Position numbers and translations under genes: made by a program | Source of the DNA: Nemertoderma westbladi | Lineage: Eukaryota; Xenacoelomorpha; Nemertodermatida; Nemertodermatidae | Direction: 5' to 3' | NCBI GenBank assembly: GCA_032718475.1 | Contig: JAUCBJ010000701.1 | Coordinates: 1-64,000, forward strand | Length of the DNA stretch: 64,000 nt | The notes under the pieces: generated by a model | What the model saw: the letters and a program-made list of their open reading frames with translations, nothing else | The model's database searches: none | What the model was told of the DNA's origin: nothing | Part shown: positions 10,784 through 19,770 of the stretch, in pieces | Position numbering within the stretch: the first letter of the stretch is position 1 | How the letters are laid out: every line of letters begins with the position of its first letter

Positions 10784-11466
10784 AGTATCTGGACAATTCG
10801 GTCCCGGACAATACGGTCCCAAAACACAAAATTAATGGGACCGAATTGTCCGAGACCGAATTGCCCGGGACCGAATTGTCTGGACCGAATTGTCCAGGAC
10901 CGAATTGTCCGGGACCGAATTGTCCAGGACCGAATTGTCCGGGACCGAATTGTCCGGGACCCAATTGTCTGGGACAGAATTGTCCGGGAGTAAATTGTCC
11001 AGGACCGAATTGTCGGGACGGAATTGTCCAAGCAAGACCGAATTGTCCCGGACCGACATGTCCAGGACTGAATTGTCCGGGACCGAATTGTCCGGGACTG
11101 TAATGTCCGGGACCGAATTGACCGGACCAAACTGTCCGGGACCGAATTGTCCGGGACCGAATTGTCCTGGACCGAATTGTCCAGGACTGAATTGTCCGGG
11201 ACCGAATTGTCCGGGACTGTAATGTCCGGGACCGAATTGACCGGACCAAACTGTCCGGGACCGAATTGTCCGGGACCGAATTGTCCGGGACCGAATTGTC
11301 CGGGACCGAATTGTCCAGGACCGAATTTACCAGGACCGAATTGTCCAGACAGAATTGTCCGGGACCGAATTGTCCGGGACCGAATTGTCCGGGACCGAAT
11401 TGTCCGGGACCGAATTGTCCGGGACCGAATTTACCAGGACCGAATTGTCCAGACCGAATTGTCCTG
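10784..11466. repeat. 15-bp minisatellite, GGGACCGAATTGTCC unit
   Basis: About 40 imperfect units. The first two or three (10790-10828) read GGACAATTCGGTCC; the rest (from about 10840) read in the opposite direction, with a short unique spacer as the turning point, so the array can fold back on itself. A subarray of about 110 bp is duplicated (the AACTGTCCGGGACC... blocks near 11125 and 11245). All long ORFs here, on both strands, are products of the repeat and not genes. Confidence 0.9.
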
Positions 11467-11739
11467 CTTCCATGTTTTATAGCCCTTATTTATTTGTTCT
11501 ACATATTATACAATATTTATTAAATTATCCACAAGTCTTATCTAAAAAATTATGCAAACTAGATAGAGAATCTAGTTATAATTAACATAAAAATGGATAT
11601 CAGTTATTAATAAATAAAAATAAATTGTGTTGTTATTGTACATAAATAGATATCTAGTTTTTATTAATATAAAAATAGATTTTGTTATTATCGTACATAT
11701 ATATACAACTCACACAGCAGTTGCATATGTTTAACATAC
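11467..11739. other. AT-rich intron-like stretch
   Basis: No ORF or repeat recognised. It adjoins the donor side of the minus-strand FN2-like exon and is probably intron. Confidence 0.4.
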
Positions 11740-11937
11740 CAATACACTGCCAAGCACATATTCCCCAATTTCCAGAGCCAAGAACGAAACTTCCATCATT
11801 GTCAACTTCTGTGGCACACCAAGGGTGATCATTGGGTTCAACAGGACAAGTATTTGTGTATTCAGTGCCATTATATTTGAATGGAAAAACACAATCCCGA
11901 TATGGTCGTGGCCCTGCTACTGTTGAGCATTTCTGAA
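11740..11937 (-). CDS. Exon encoding a fibronectin type II-like domain
   Basis: The minus-strand acceptor ATTGCAG precedes the 198-bp exon and GTATGT follows it; both ends are phase 1. The 66-residue module reads DCVFPFKYNGTEY, then TCPVEPNDHPWCATEVDNDG and GNWGIC, and ends with a further Cys in WQC. The C-FPF-Y-G...C...PWC.T...GNWG.C pattern is that of FN2-like modules, which bind collagen-like or glycan ligands in extracellular proteins. An alternative acceptor 5 bases inward would break the phase. It most likely belongs to the same gene as the EGF exon at 7826-7942, about 3.8 kb downstream on the minus strand. Confidence 0.8.
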
Positions 11938-12386
11938 CTGCAATATAATTTATTTAAATTTCATTTATTTAGATCTAAAATTTGTCAATATCTGAAAATT
12001 AGTGAAGGGCATTTGGGCTGGCCTTTGCAGAAACCATGATATACCGTTTATAATAATCATGATACCTCAATGTTCAATTTTGCTTGCGGCTAAGGTCTTG
12101 TCTAGTTCTGTTGGATCAGTCAATGGTTATGATTTCAAGTATTGCACAGTTACATCAAACCACAAATTATTCCCGATCTGCAGTTTAATGACTGGACTAA
12201 GATCACCACTGATAATTGTAGGCCATATTTTCTAGGTAGACATATAGGCAGGACAGTCTTTGTAGAATTTCATATTTTTGCGATATCTATCTAGGACTTT
12301 GTCTAAATTATGATTCTAGTTTCATCATTAATATAATTGCAAGAGATGAAGATACATTAGGTAAGTAGGAAGAGGTAATGGTGAAA
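11938..12386. other. Intron-like stretch without a recognised gene
   Basis: Less AT-rich near 12000-12230 than around it. A 77-codon ORF there has no recognisable motif. No support for an exon. Confidence 0.3.
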
Positions 12387-12952
12387 AATATCGAGACTTG
12401 AAAAATATCGAGAGTAAAAATATCGAGAGTAAAAATATGGAGAGTAAAAATATCGAGAGTAAAAATATGGAGAGTAAAAATATCGAGACTTGGAAAATAT
12501 CGAGAGTTAAATATCGAGTGTTGAAAAATATCGAGAGTAAATATATAAGTGATAAATTTTGATAAAAGAGTTGATAAATATTTTTGTTCTAAAACACATT
12601 TTCTAGTTGTAGATCACATTTTTAATTTTTTAAAATAGCTAGTATTTTCTACTTCTTTTTATAAATGTTATAGAACACGTGTAAGCTACCAATGTTGATA
12701 AATATTCTTGTTCTAGAACACTTTTTTTTGTACTAGAACATTTTTATGATTAAGATTATTATACAACCCTTATTATAAAGTTACAAAGTTACAAGTTACT
12801 ATCGATATTTTTACTTTCGATATTTTTCAACACTCAATATTTTTACTCTCGATATTTTTACTCTCTATATTTTTTGAACTCTCGACATTATCGTTATTTT
12901 TCAACACTTGATATTTTTACTCGTGTTATTTTTACTCTCGATATTTTTAAAT
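12387..12952. mobile_element. Foldback-type element with tandem-repeat arms
   Basis: The left arm (12387-12545) is about ten copies of AAAAATATCGAGAGTA, some with ATATGGAGAG or a CTTG variant. The right arm (about 12800-12952) is the same unit in inverse orientation (TACTCTCGATATTTTT). The 250-bp centre has GTTCTAGAAC-like motifs also seen in the MITE at 51.9 kb. No ORF. Inverted arms built from short tandem units are the hallmark of foldback or TU-like elements. Confidence 0.7.
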
Positions 12953-13451
12953 ATAACCGTAGGAAGAACATATTGGATGAAATGGATCCCAGAGGTTTGC
13001 ATCAAAATAATGTCTAAAAGTTCATAAATGTGCTAAAACTGCATGAAATTCACGTAATGTAAAGCAGCAGCATTACTATTCGACTCCTAATGTAAGAATT
13101 TATTTTTGCAAGATGGATTAGCAGTTTTTCTGTAGTACACATCCCAACTTTTAAATTATTATTCATTGAATACCAATCTAGCACAAAAGATTAATATTAA
13201 AAATTAATAATAAATTAGAATATATTTATTAAAGTATTTTAGATGTACATCTATCATTATGTATTATGTATCATTATGTGCATCATTATGTATTATGTAT
13301 AACATCAATTAACACTGACCGTGACCACAACAAATAGTTAACAATTAATATTACCACGCACTTGTATTATTTTGCATAAATTGTATGTGGGAACAGCGGT
13401 CCACATAGCATACAGAGCAAATTACACCAAGTTACTTGAATTTTCGAAGGT
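12953..13451. other. AT-rich stretch without a gene
   Basis: Contains a short degenerate ATCATTATGTATTATGTAT repeat near 13255-13300. Nothing else supported. Confidence 0.4.
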
Positions 13452-13505
13452 GGGGGTAGCTCAGTTGGCTGAGCGCCGGGCCTGCACTCTATTGATTGTA
13501 GGTTC
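13452..13505 (+). mobile_element. tRNA-derived SINE, 5' part (split copy)
   Basis: Reads like a tRNA 5' half: GGGGGTAGCTCAGTTGGCTG has the D-arm and A box, followed by GCGCCGGGCCTGCACTCT and the start of a B box in GTAGGTTC. It stops at 13505, where a LINE begins, and resumes at 19635. The decapeat TTGTAGGTTC is present on both sides (13496-13505 and 19625-19634), as a target-site duplication. It is not a functional tRNA gene because the T-arm is interrupted. Confidence 0.7.
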
Positions 13506-14190
13506 TACTAGGATCGGCATGCTGCCTTGCAGCTGCCTTTTTAAGAATGCTGTGCCGGCTTGTCGACAAAATTGCGCCACCACAACTCGCTATCACCCAT
13601 GACATTTGCTAGATCATCCGTATCTTCAAGGCCAGTGTCCTTTAAGATGCGTCTCAAGAACGTCATGGGCTGTCCACCATGCTTATTCACTCCATGAGGC
13701 TGCCAAAGTACAAGATTATGCACTGGCTGGTCCTCACGGCGAAAGCAATGTCCTGCAAAGCGGAGGCGATTTTGTTCTAGTGTCAAGCTTGGGGGAACCA
13801 ATGAGACACCTCCAATGTTATATAGTGTCTGGTTGGAGATGTGTGCATTGTACTTGACACAATGAACCCGGCGTAGCATTCTTGTGAATGTGCCATCCAG
13901 AGATTTGGTGTCCTCAGTAGTTAGAGCCCAGCATGGACTCCCATAGAGGAGTACTGGAACTACTGCTGCTCTAAATAATCGGACCTTAAGCTTCCGATTA
14001 ATTCTCGTTGACTTCCAAATCCTGGAAAGCCTATTCAAGGCTGCCCATGCCTTTCCCTTACGTATTCGAAGGTCCTCACCTGACTTCCGGATCCATGATC
14101 CACGGTAACAGAAGTCTTCCACATGCTCAAGCATACCATCCTTTGAGCTTATGCTCATCCGATCAGAGACTTGCTGAGGACTTTCAAAGT
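13506..14190 (-). pseudogene. LINE-A, 3' part of the reverse transcriptase ORF (split copy)
   Basis: The minus-strand frame (coding part 13541-14190) covers the region after the RT palm: DFCYRGSWIR, VVPVLLYGSPCWALT (thumb-like), RLRFAGHCFRRED, LVLWQPHGV and LKDTGLEDTDDL. The upstream part of the same ORF is at 19158-19624; the two are separated by a BEL/Pao insertion, and the frame is continuous if one target-site copy is removed. The 3' UTR runs to 13506. The element is 5'-truncated, which is usual for LINEs. A third small piece of the same family is at 45897-46190. Confidence 0.8.
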
Positions 14191-14191
14191 G

Positions 14192-14759
14192 TGACGGGAT
14201 CAGGGGATCCCGACCGGTGTATTAGGTCATGCGTCACCGCGTTGTTGTGAAAGATAATAGTTTGTTGTTGTTATCGGTTAATTGATATAGTATATAAAAT
14301 GTGATAGCACAGTTGACAGGTAATATATGCAGTATAGTATGCTGACCGGTAAATATAATATATATGATGGCGGTGACGGTACGAAATTGTCACCGATCTG
14401 CACTAGATGACTGAGATAACTGAATTGACCGGTAGTATGCAATATAATATATATTGGTTATTCCTACGGTACTTTGGCCTCTCTATCTAGTGGATGCTTT
14501 CTTCGCCCTTATTGGCTAATATACTAATTCTCGGCTCCCACCTCTGTGGGAGTGCTTCCCCCCCGCTGCTGTTACTTTCCCTCTCGAGGCGGTTTGACCT
14601 CTAACCTCTTTTGTGTGTGGCCTTCGGGGCCGTGTGTTGTCCCTGTTATTGGGTGTGATACGAGATTAATTGTGATTAACCTCGTATCCCCAATATTGCT
14701 GAAAAGGCGCCACTGCTCTAACTTTATGGGGTAATGAGGCGGAATTGAATCCGCTCACA
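14192..14759 (-). mobile_element. BEL/Pao element 1, 3' LTR (568 bp)
   Basis: In element orientation (minus strand) it starts TGTGAGCGG and ends CCCGTCA. It is the same length as, and roughly 97-98% identical to, the copy at 18590-19157 by eye (about 14 differences). The flanking hexamer CAAAGT (14185-14190) matches 19158-19163, with one extra G between repeat and LTR on this side. Confidence 0.9.
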
Positions 14760-14768
14760 CCCCCCCCC

Positions 14769-14797
14769 ATGCTATCTTCCCGGTGAGAAGATAGCAT
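14769..14797. other. Perfect hairpin next to the polypurine tract
   Basis: ATGCTATCTTC and GAAGATAGCAT form an 11-bp stem around a 7-base loop. It sits just inside the 3' LTR of BEL element 1. Confidence 0.7.
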
Positions 14798-14984
14798 CAC
14801 CTTCGAGTTCGCTTCAATTCCGCTGGAACCCGATCTACTATCGGGTGTGGGGTGGAGTTCTCTTACTTGGAGTCGGCTTTCCAGGCCGCTCCCTCTGGGT
14901 ATGATATTACTACCCTCTCTTGGTGCAACTCCAACCTATGTTGCACCAAGACATCTGGCGTCTCTGTTTGAGACAATTGTGGAT

Positions 14985-15870
14985 TTCTCTCACACAATTT
15001 TAAAAACCCTCACTCAAACTCTAACTTCTCACTCTAACTCTCCTCTAACTCCACTCTAACTCCACTCTAACTCCACTCTGAATCGCACTCCCTGTACTCT
15101 CCACTACTCCCAAAGGCGCTAGGTTCTTATGCTATCTACACTGTGCTATCATTCTTACCTACTACTTACTTACTTACTTCTTACTACTTACTTACTTATT
15201 TCTTACTACTAACTCTCTAATTCTAATAACTCTCTAACTCTAACTAGCTCTCTAACTCTACTAACTCTAACTAACTCCTAACTCTCTAACTCCTAACTCT
15301 ACTAACTCTCTGACTCCTCTAAGTCTACTAACTCTCTACCACTACTAACACTCTAAACCTCTCTAACTCTACTAACTCTTCTAAGCCTACTAACTCTCTA
15401 CCTCTACTAACTCTCTAACTACGTGGCGCTTTCGGTGCCCACAACCACTCTGCTACTACCTCTATCTACGTGGCGCTTACGGTGCCCACAACCCCTCTAC
15501 TACTACTTTCTACGTGGCGCTTACGGTGCCTACAACCCCTCTGCTACTACTCGTGGCATGTCAATATACCACACTCCCTATACTCGCCGACTTCTAACCT
15601 AACGGTACTACGTACCCCTCTACTCCCGTGGTATGTCTATATACTACACTCCCTATACCCGCCGACTTCTAACTTAACGGTACCACGTACCTTCCTGCTC
15701 CCGTGGTATGTTTATATACCACACTCCCTATACCCGTCGACTTCTAACTTAACTAACTTCTACCTAACTTTCTAACTAACTTACTTCTACTAACTTTCTA
15801 ACTTCTTACTAACTTTCTTACTAACTTCTACTGACTTCTACTTACTTATTATTTTATTATTTTTATTATT
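14985..15870. repeat. Low-complexity CTAACT region with embedded tandem repeats
   Basis: Mostly degenerate ACTCTCTAACT. Two better-defined repeats lie inside: CGTGGCGCTTACGGTGCC units of about 40-50 bp (three copies, 15421-15540) and a roughly 60-bp unit starting CGTGGTATGT and ending AACGGTAC (three copies, about 15555-15765). It occupies the place where pol should be in BEL element 1. ORFs in it are not credible. Confidence 0.8.
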
Positions 15871-15981
15871 TATTTAATTATTTATATTTCTTTATGTGTG
15901 GGAAGGGCGTCTCGCCCTCATTCCCACCCCCCTCAGTCCAAAATATTGGACGACTAAACTTCATCTAACTTCATCTAAACT

Positions 15982-17313
15982 TCAAGGGCGATTCTTCCAA
16001 CAGGCACTCTCCCACTGCTCCCCTTGTAGGTCCTGTAGGATTCGCCACACTCTCCTCGCCAATTCCAACTCACCAGGAATTGGTTCTCCCTCTTCTGCCA
16101 CCCTAAAATCGGGTCTCTCCGCCGCCTTCTTAACTTCCTGATCTCCTGGCAGCAAAATGCCACCCTTCATCTGGTCTTCGCTTGCCGGTAGAATAAAAAG
16201 AAATCGGAAGAATAGATAAAACAGCACGGACAATAGTAATCCTATCCCTCTCCATCCTGTCTTCTTACTCGACCTCGCCCTTGTCGGTATGCCTCTCAAC
16301 CAGACCGGCGTCTCTTCCAGACACTCCTCTGGACACTCCTCCCGACACTCCTCCGGACACTCCTCCAGACTGTTGTCCTCCGGACATCTCGCCGTCCACT
16401 CCTCTCCATCCCCATACCAATACTTGCTGGGAACATCCTTGTTCCATCCCACTGTCTCTAAGTCTTCCACGTCGAATCCATTCTCCTCCACCCACTCTCT
16501 CGCTGTTACTTCTCCTTCTAGTTTATCTACCATCTCTGGTTTCTCCTCTACGTCTTTAATGGTGCCTGGTAGCATGCACCCTGATGTCTCCGACACCCTG
16601 TGTGGAATCTTGGTTTTAATTGGGCCGCTAAGCGTCCATCCGAATGGCGTGAGAATCGCCGTCGGATCCCGCTGTCTGTCTTTCCCGAAGATCGTCTGTA
16701 ATCTTTCGTGGGCCGTCGGGCAGTCCATACCCACTATGATGGATACCTTCGAGATGTCCACCTCCGGTATTGTAAAATCGATATCATCCAGGAACCGGTA
16801 CTGCTCGACCTCGATGTTAGTTGGTCTCCTGGCATTAATATTTATCGATTCTATAATCTGGATGGGGTCGATGGTCGCCCCATTGTCACACCCCGGTGCT
16901 ATTGCTGATATCTTGCACCGTCCCGTCCTCATCTCCAGGACTTCATCTTTACTCGAGATGGTAGTTACCGCCATCCTACTCGGCCTCGTCTTTAGCCCTA
17001 TCTCTTCGGCCACCCAATTATCCACCAGCGTGAAGGCTGCTCTGCTGTCGACCAGCATTAATGTTGTGACTGATCGACCGCCCTTTCCTGATATCTTCAC
17101 TGGTACTACCCCAAGTAGTACTTTCCTCTTCCTCCTTGCTCCTGTCGTGCTTGTAGCCATTGTTTGGCCTCCAGTCTCGTCATCTCCTATTGCTGTTTCT
17201 CTACACTCTCCGGATCTGTGTCCTTCTACCACACAACGATGACATAGTCCATTTGCGTCTGTGTAGGCTACACGATCTTGTTTGGGCAACGCTTGCCAGT
17301 GCTTACAACTCAT
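15982..17313 (-). CDS. BEL/Pao Gag C-terminus and aspartic protease, 443 aa, fused to a membrane-type tail
   Basis: Begins in the zinc-binding region (SCKHWQALP..., LCHRCVVEGHRSGECRE). The aspartic protease follows: TLMLVDSRAAFTLVDNWV (residues about 85-105), then VSIIVGMDCPTAHERL and TPFGWTLSGPI, the BEL/Pao pattern, except that the usual Asp-Ser-Gly triad reads Asp-Ser-Arg here, which may abolish activity. From about residue 275 the protein is atypical: acidic repeats EECPEECREECPEECLEE, a hydrophobic segment GIGLLLSVLFYLFFRFLFIL that could span a membrane, and a charged tail. RT, RNase H and integrase are missing without a frame break. The ORF overlaps the gag ORF in another frame at 17310, so a ribosomal frameshift may join them. 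Confidence 0.7.
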   Translation of the reverse strand: MSCKHWQALPKQDRVAYTDANGLCHRCVVEGHRSGECRETAIGDDETGGQTMATSTTGARRKRKVLLGVVPVKISGKGGRSVTTLMLVDSRAAFTLVDNWVAEEIGLKTRPSRMAVTTISSKDEVLEMRTGRCKISAIAPGCDNGATIDPIQIIESININARRPTNIEVEQYRFLDDIDFTIPEVDISKVSIIVGMDCPTAHERLQTIFGKDRQRDPTAILTPFGWTLSGPIKTKIPHRVSETSGCMLPGTIKDVEEKPEMVDKLEGEVTAREWVEENGFDVEDLETVGWNKDVPSKYWYGDGEEWTARCPEDNSLEECPEECREECPEECLEETPVWLRGIPTRARSSKKTGWRGIGLLLSVLFYLFFRFLFILPASEDQMKGGILLPGDQEVKKAAERPDFRVAEEGEPIPGELELARRVWRILQDLQGEQWESACWKNRP

Positions 17314-18272
17314 GGTCTTATGGGTTCCGTCCCTATGCAGTTGACATTCGAATCCTGGATTGTAGCGTTCCTACGTATCGCGTGTAGGTTTATATCTACT
17401 GATTTAGTGTTTTGGTTATCTGGACTCGGCCTACTGGGTATGTTGGGATTATGTTTATTTGTGTTGTTATTTTCTTTCTGTCCCTGCCATGGTGTGGCCC
17501 TACTCCCAGCTAACTGTGGGCTTGTAGCCCCCTGTGTGGCCGCGTGTGGTAACGACTGTCTTACTCTCGGGAATGGATCTGCAGGATTGTGTTCGGGTTT
17601 AGGCCTGTTGTATTCGGTCTTTGGTGCCTTCCCCAAACTATCCTCACTATAGACTCTTTCTAATAATGCGGTTCCCTCATTCAATTGTCTCTCTAACTCT
17701 TTCTGGTCTAGCGCCGCAATGTCTAGTTGACACTCCTGATTTATCTCCAACACCCTTCTTGCCTTTGCGGAGGATGTAGCGGACTTATTGGTCGCGACGG
17801 ACTCCCGTCGCCTCTCTGTCCTACTAACTTTCCCCCGCTTTCCAGGGTTCTCGCTAACCGACGAGACCGAATCCTCGGAGTTAACCTCGGGTTCGCCCTC
17901 GTGCGGGTCTGCCCAACCCGCTAACTTAATTCCCCTAGCATCCACTAAATACAGCCCTACATACACTATTTGGGGCTCCATAATCTCGGATCGCCACAGT
18001 TCGAATAGTTCGGTGGCGACCCCCCTCGCTCTCTCACTCGCTAGTTCTCCCTGCCCGAAACAAACTAGGTATCTGAAATGTTTATTCGACTCACCTAGTC
18101 GCTGGCTAAACTTCCCCTGGTCTACCTTTGCTCCCTCTCTGGCCTCCTTGAGCTGTTTCTTCGTGGCATTGTAGGCCCGTCGAAGCCGATCGCTGGTTCC
18201 GACGTCCTCGTCACCGACATCTCCTCCTCCTCTCCTGGTTCGGCGTCGTACCGGCGGCCCCACTGTCGCCAT
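17310..18272 (-). CDS. BEL/Pao Gag-like protein, 320 aa
   Basis: A hydrophilic protein with a basic N-terminus (RRRTRRGGG), a coiled-coil-prone stretch near residues 28-65 (KKQLKEAREGAK), a central LVCFGQGELASERARGVATELFELW block and a Gln/Asn/Pro-rich C-terminus. Its end overlaps the start of the protease ORF in a different frame. Position after the 5' LTR and before the zinc knuckle/protease identifies it as gag. The true start could be upstream, since an open frame of the adjoining phase extends to 18454. The frame is intact. Confidence 0.65.
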   Translation of the reverse strand: MATVGPPVRRRTRRGGGDVGDEDVGTSDRLRRAYNATKKQLKEAREGAKVDQGKFSQRLGESNKHFRYLVCFGQGELASERARGVATELFELWRSEIMEPQIVYVGLYLVDARGIKLAGWADPHEGEPEVNSEDSVSSVSENPGKRGKVSRTERRRESVATNKSATSSAKARRVLEINQECQLDIAALDQKELERQLNEGTALLERVYSEDSLGKAPKTEYNRPKPEHNPADPFPRVRQSLPHAATQGATSPQLAGSRATPWQGQKENNNTNKHNPNIPSRPSPDNQNTKSVDINLHAIRRNATIQDSNVNCIGTEPIRP

Positions 18273-18589
18273 TCCAGTGGACCGTCCGTCGCCCTCGGCC
18301 TGTGGCTGGCCGGCGAATTCGGTACCTCGACCGCCATCGTGCGTTGACTCGTCCCTTCCTCCTGGTAGACGGCCGCCCTCCGCTTGGACTGCCGGATCGT
18401 CTCTCGTCGGCGAATCCGGCGTCGTAGGTCGATACCGTCTCGTCGCGGCCTCACGGATCGTTAGGTTGTTGCTATCGTCCGCGGCGGTGTCCTCTCCCCC
18501 TCTAGATCTCGGGGCTCAGGGGTTCATCTTTAACTTTCCTTCTCGGTGGCTGGCAGTCACAGTTTAGCAGTGTTGGGAATTTCATACTA

Positions 18590-19157
18590 TGACGGGATCA
18601 GGGGATCCCGACCGGTGTATTAGGTCACGCGTCACCGCATTGTTGTGAAAGATAATTGTTTGTTGTTGTTATCGGTTAATTGATATAGTATATAAAATGT
18701 GATAGCACAGTTGGCAGGTAATATATGCAGTATAGTATGCAGACCGGTAAATATAATATATATGATGGCGGTGACGGTACGAAATTGTCACCGATCTGCA
18801 CTAGATGACTGAGATAACTGAATTGACCGGTAGTATGCAATATAATATATATTGGTTATTCCTATGGTACTTTGGCCTCTCTATCTAGCGGATGCTTTCT
18901 TTGCCCTTATTGGCTAATATACTAATTCTCGGCTCCCACCTCTGTGGGAGCGCTTCCCCCCCGCTGCTGTTACTTTCCCTCTCGAGGCGGTTTCACCTCT
19001 AACCTCTTTTGTGTGTGGCCTTCGGGGCCGTGTGTTGTCCCCGTTAGTGGGTGTGATACGAGATTAATTGTGATTAACCTCGTATCCCCAATATTGCTGA
19101 AAAGGCGCCACTGCTCTAACTTTATGGGGTAATGAGGCGGAATTGAATCCGCTCACA
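18590..19157 (-). mobile_element. BEL/Pao element 1, 5' LTR (568 bp)
   Basis: Partner of the LTR at 14192-14759, same ends (TGTGAGCGG...CCCGTCA on the minus strand). The sequence following it inside the element shows no primer-binding site I could assign to a tRNA. Confidence 0.9.
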
Positions 19158-19624
19158 CAAAGTTAACTGTCAAAATTTTGGTCTTTCTAGAGTTAATAAA
19201 AAGACCAACACTAGAAGCAGCATGTTCTAATGAGCTGAGGAACCATTGGGCTCCCTCTAGTGATTCTGAGAGTACTCCTAAGTCATCAGCAAAGTCTAGA
19301 TCAGTTAGGTACTTGGCAGGATTTTCTCGACTTCTGGAGCCAGTAGGTAGAGTTATCATCACCCCATCATCATTATGATGATCTAAGGACATGCGTAGAA
19401 CATAGTCAACCACAATTATGAACAAGAATGGTGCAAGTGTTTCTCCCTGGAGGATACCCCATAACACTTCAAATGGTTCTGTGTCACCATCAATAATAGA
19501 CACAAATGTTGTCGAACCATCATATACTGATCTGATTGCTGCAATAATTTCATCAGTAATCCAATATAATGAAAGTATGCTGAACATACGTGAACGAGAG
19601 ACTGAAGAAAACTGAGAAACTGAG
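19158..19624 (-). pseudogene. LINE-A, 5' part of the reverse transcriptase ORF (split copy)
   Basis: The minus-strand frame encodes the RT palm: VLWGILQGETLAPFLFIIVVDYVLRM, a degenerate GVxQGxxLSPxLF motif, then YLTDLDFADDLGVLSE with the FADD catalytic pair, and NSRKTKILTVNF at the break. It continues in the same frame at 14190 after removal of the BEL insertion. The 5' edge at 19624 abuts TTGTAGGTTC, the duplicated SINE target, so this is a 5'-truncated LINE insertion. Confidence 0.8.
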
Positions 19625-19634
19625 TTGTAGGTTC

Positions 19635-19770
19635 AGCCCCGCCAGGGTCCACTCAGCCTTTCATCCACTGGGGTCGATAAAATGAGTACCACTTAAATAA
19701 CTGGCAGCAAATCTTGGGATAGGAGTAGCGTCCACCCCTACCATCGGGTAGCAGCTATCGCCTACGGCTT
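19635..19770 (+). mobile_element. tRNA-derived SINE, 3' part (split copy)
   Basis: Continues from the B box (GTAGGTTC at 19627-19634) with AGCCCCGCCAGGGTCC, then CAGCCTTTCATCC, GGGGTCGATAAAATGAG and TACCA, a body sequence shared by several invertebrate SINE families in my memory. The 3' edge is not sharp; GGGTAGCAGCTATCGCC and TTTGTTTGCTTGC follow. Confidence 0.6.

Larger units (their letters stand above)
14192..19157 (-). mobile_element. BEL/Pao retrotransposon 1, lacking RT/RNase H/integrase
   Basis: A complete LTR-to-LTR unit of about 4.97 kb inserted in a LINE ORF, with CAAAGT duplicated. A run of nine C (14760-14768; poly-G in element sense) lies directly before the 3' LTR as polypurine tract. 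The interior encodes a gag-like ORF and a zinc-knuckle/protease ORF. The expected 3 kb of reverse transcriptase, RNase H and integrase is absent; instead there is about 900 bp of low-complexity CTAACT repeat. It must have been mobilised by enzymes from another element. Confidence 0.85.

Noticed and set aside
10714-11585. Several overlapping ORFs of 75-155 codons on both strands with NCPGPNCPG-type or QFGPGQFGPG-type repeats
   Set aside because: All are translations of the 15-bp satellite; a 15-bp period keeps every frame open.
13452-13525. A functional tRNA gene
   Set aside because: The D-arm is good, but the T-arm is interrupted by a LINE with target-site duplication; it is a SINE head.
16281-17242. 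Plus-strand ORFs of 92 and 317 codons opposite BEL element 1
   Set aside because: Antisense shadows of the protease ORF, Ser/Pro-rich as expected for the complement of acidic, GC-rich codons.
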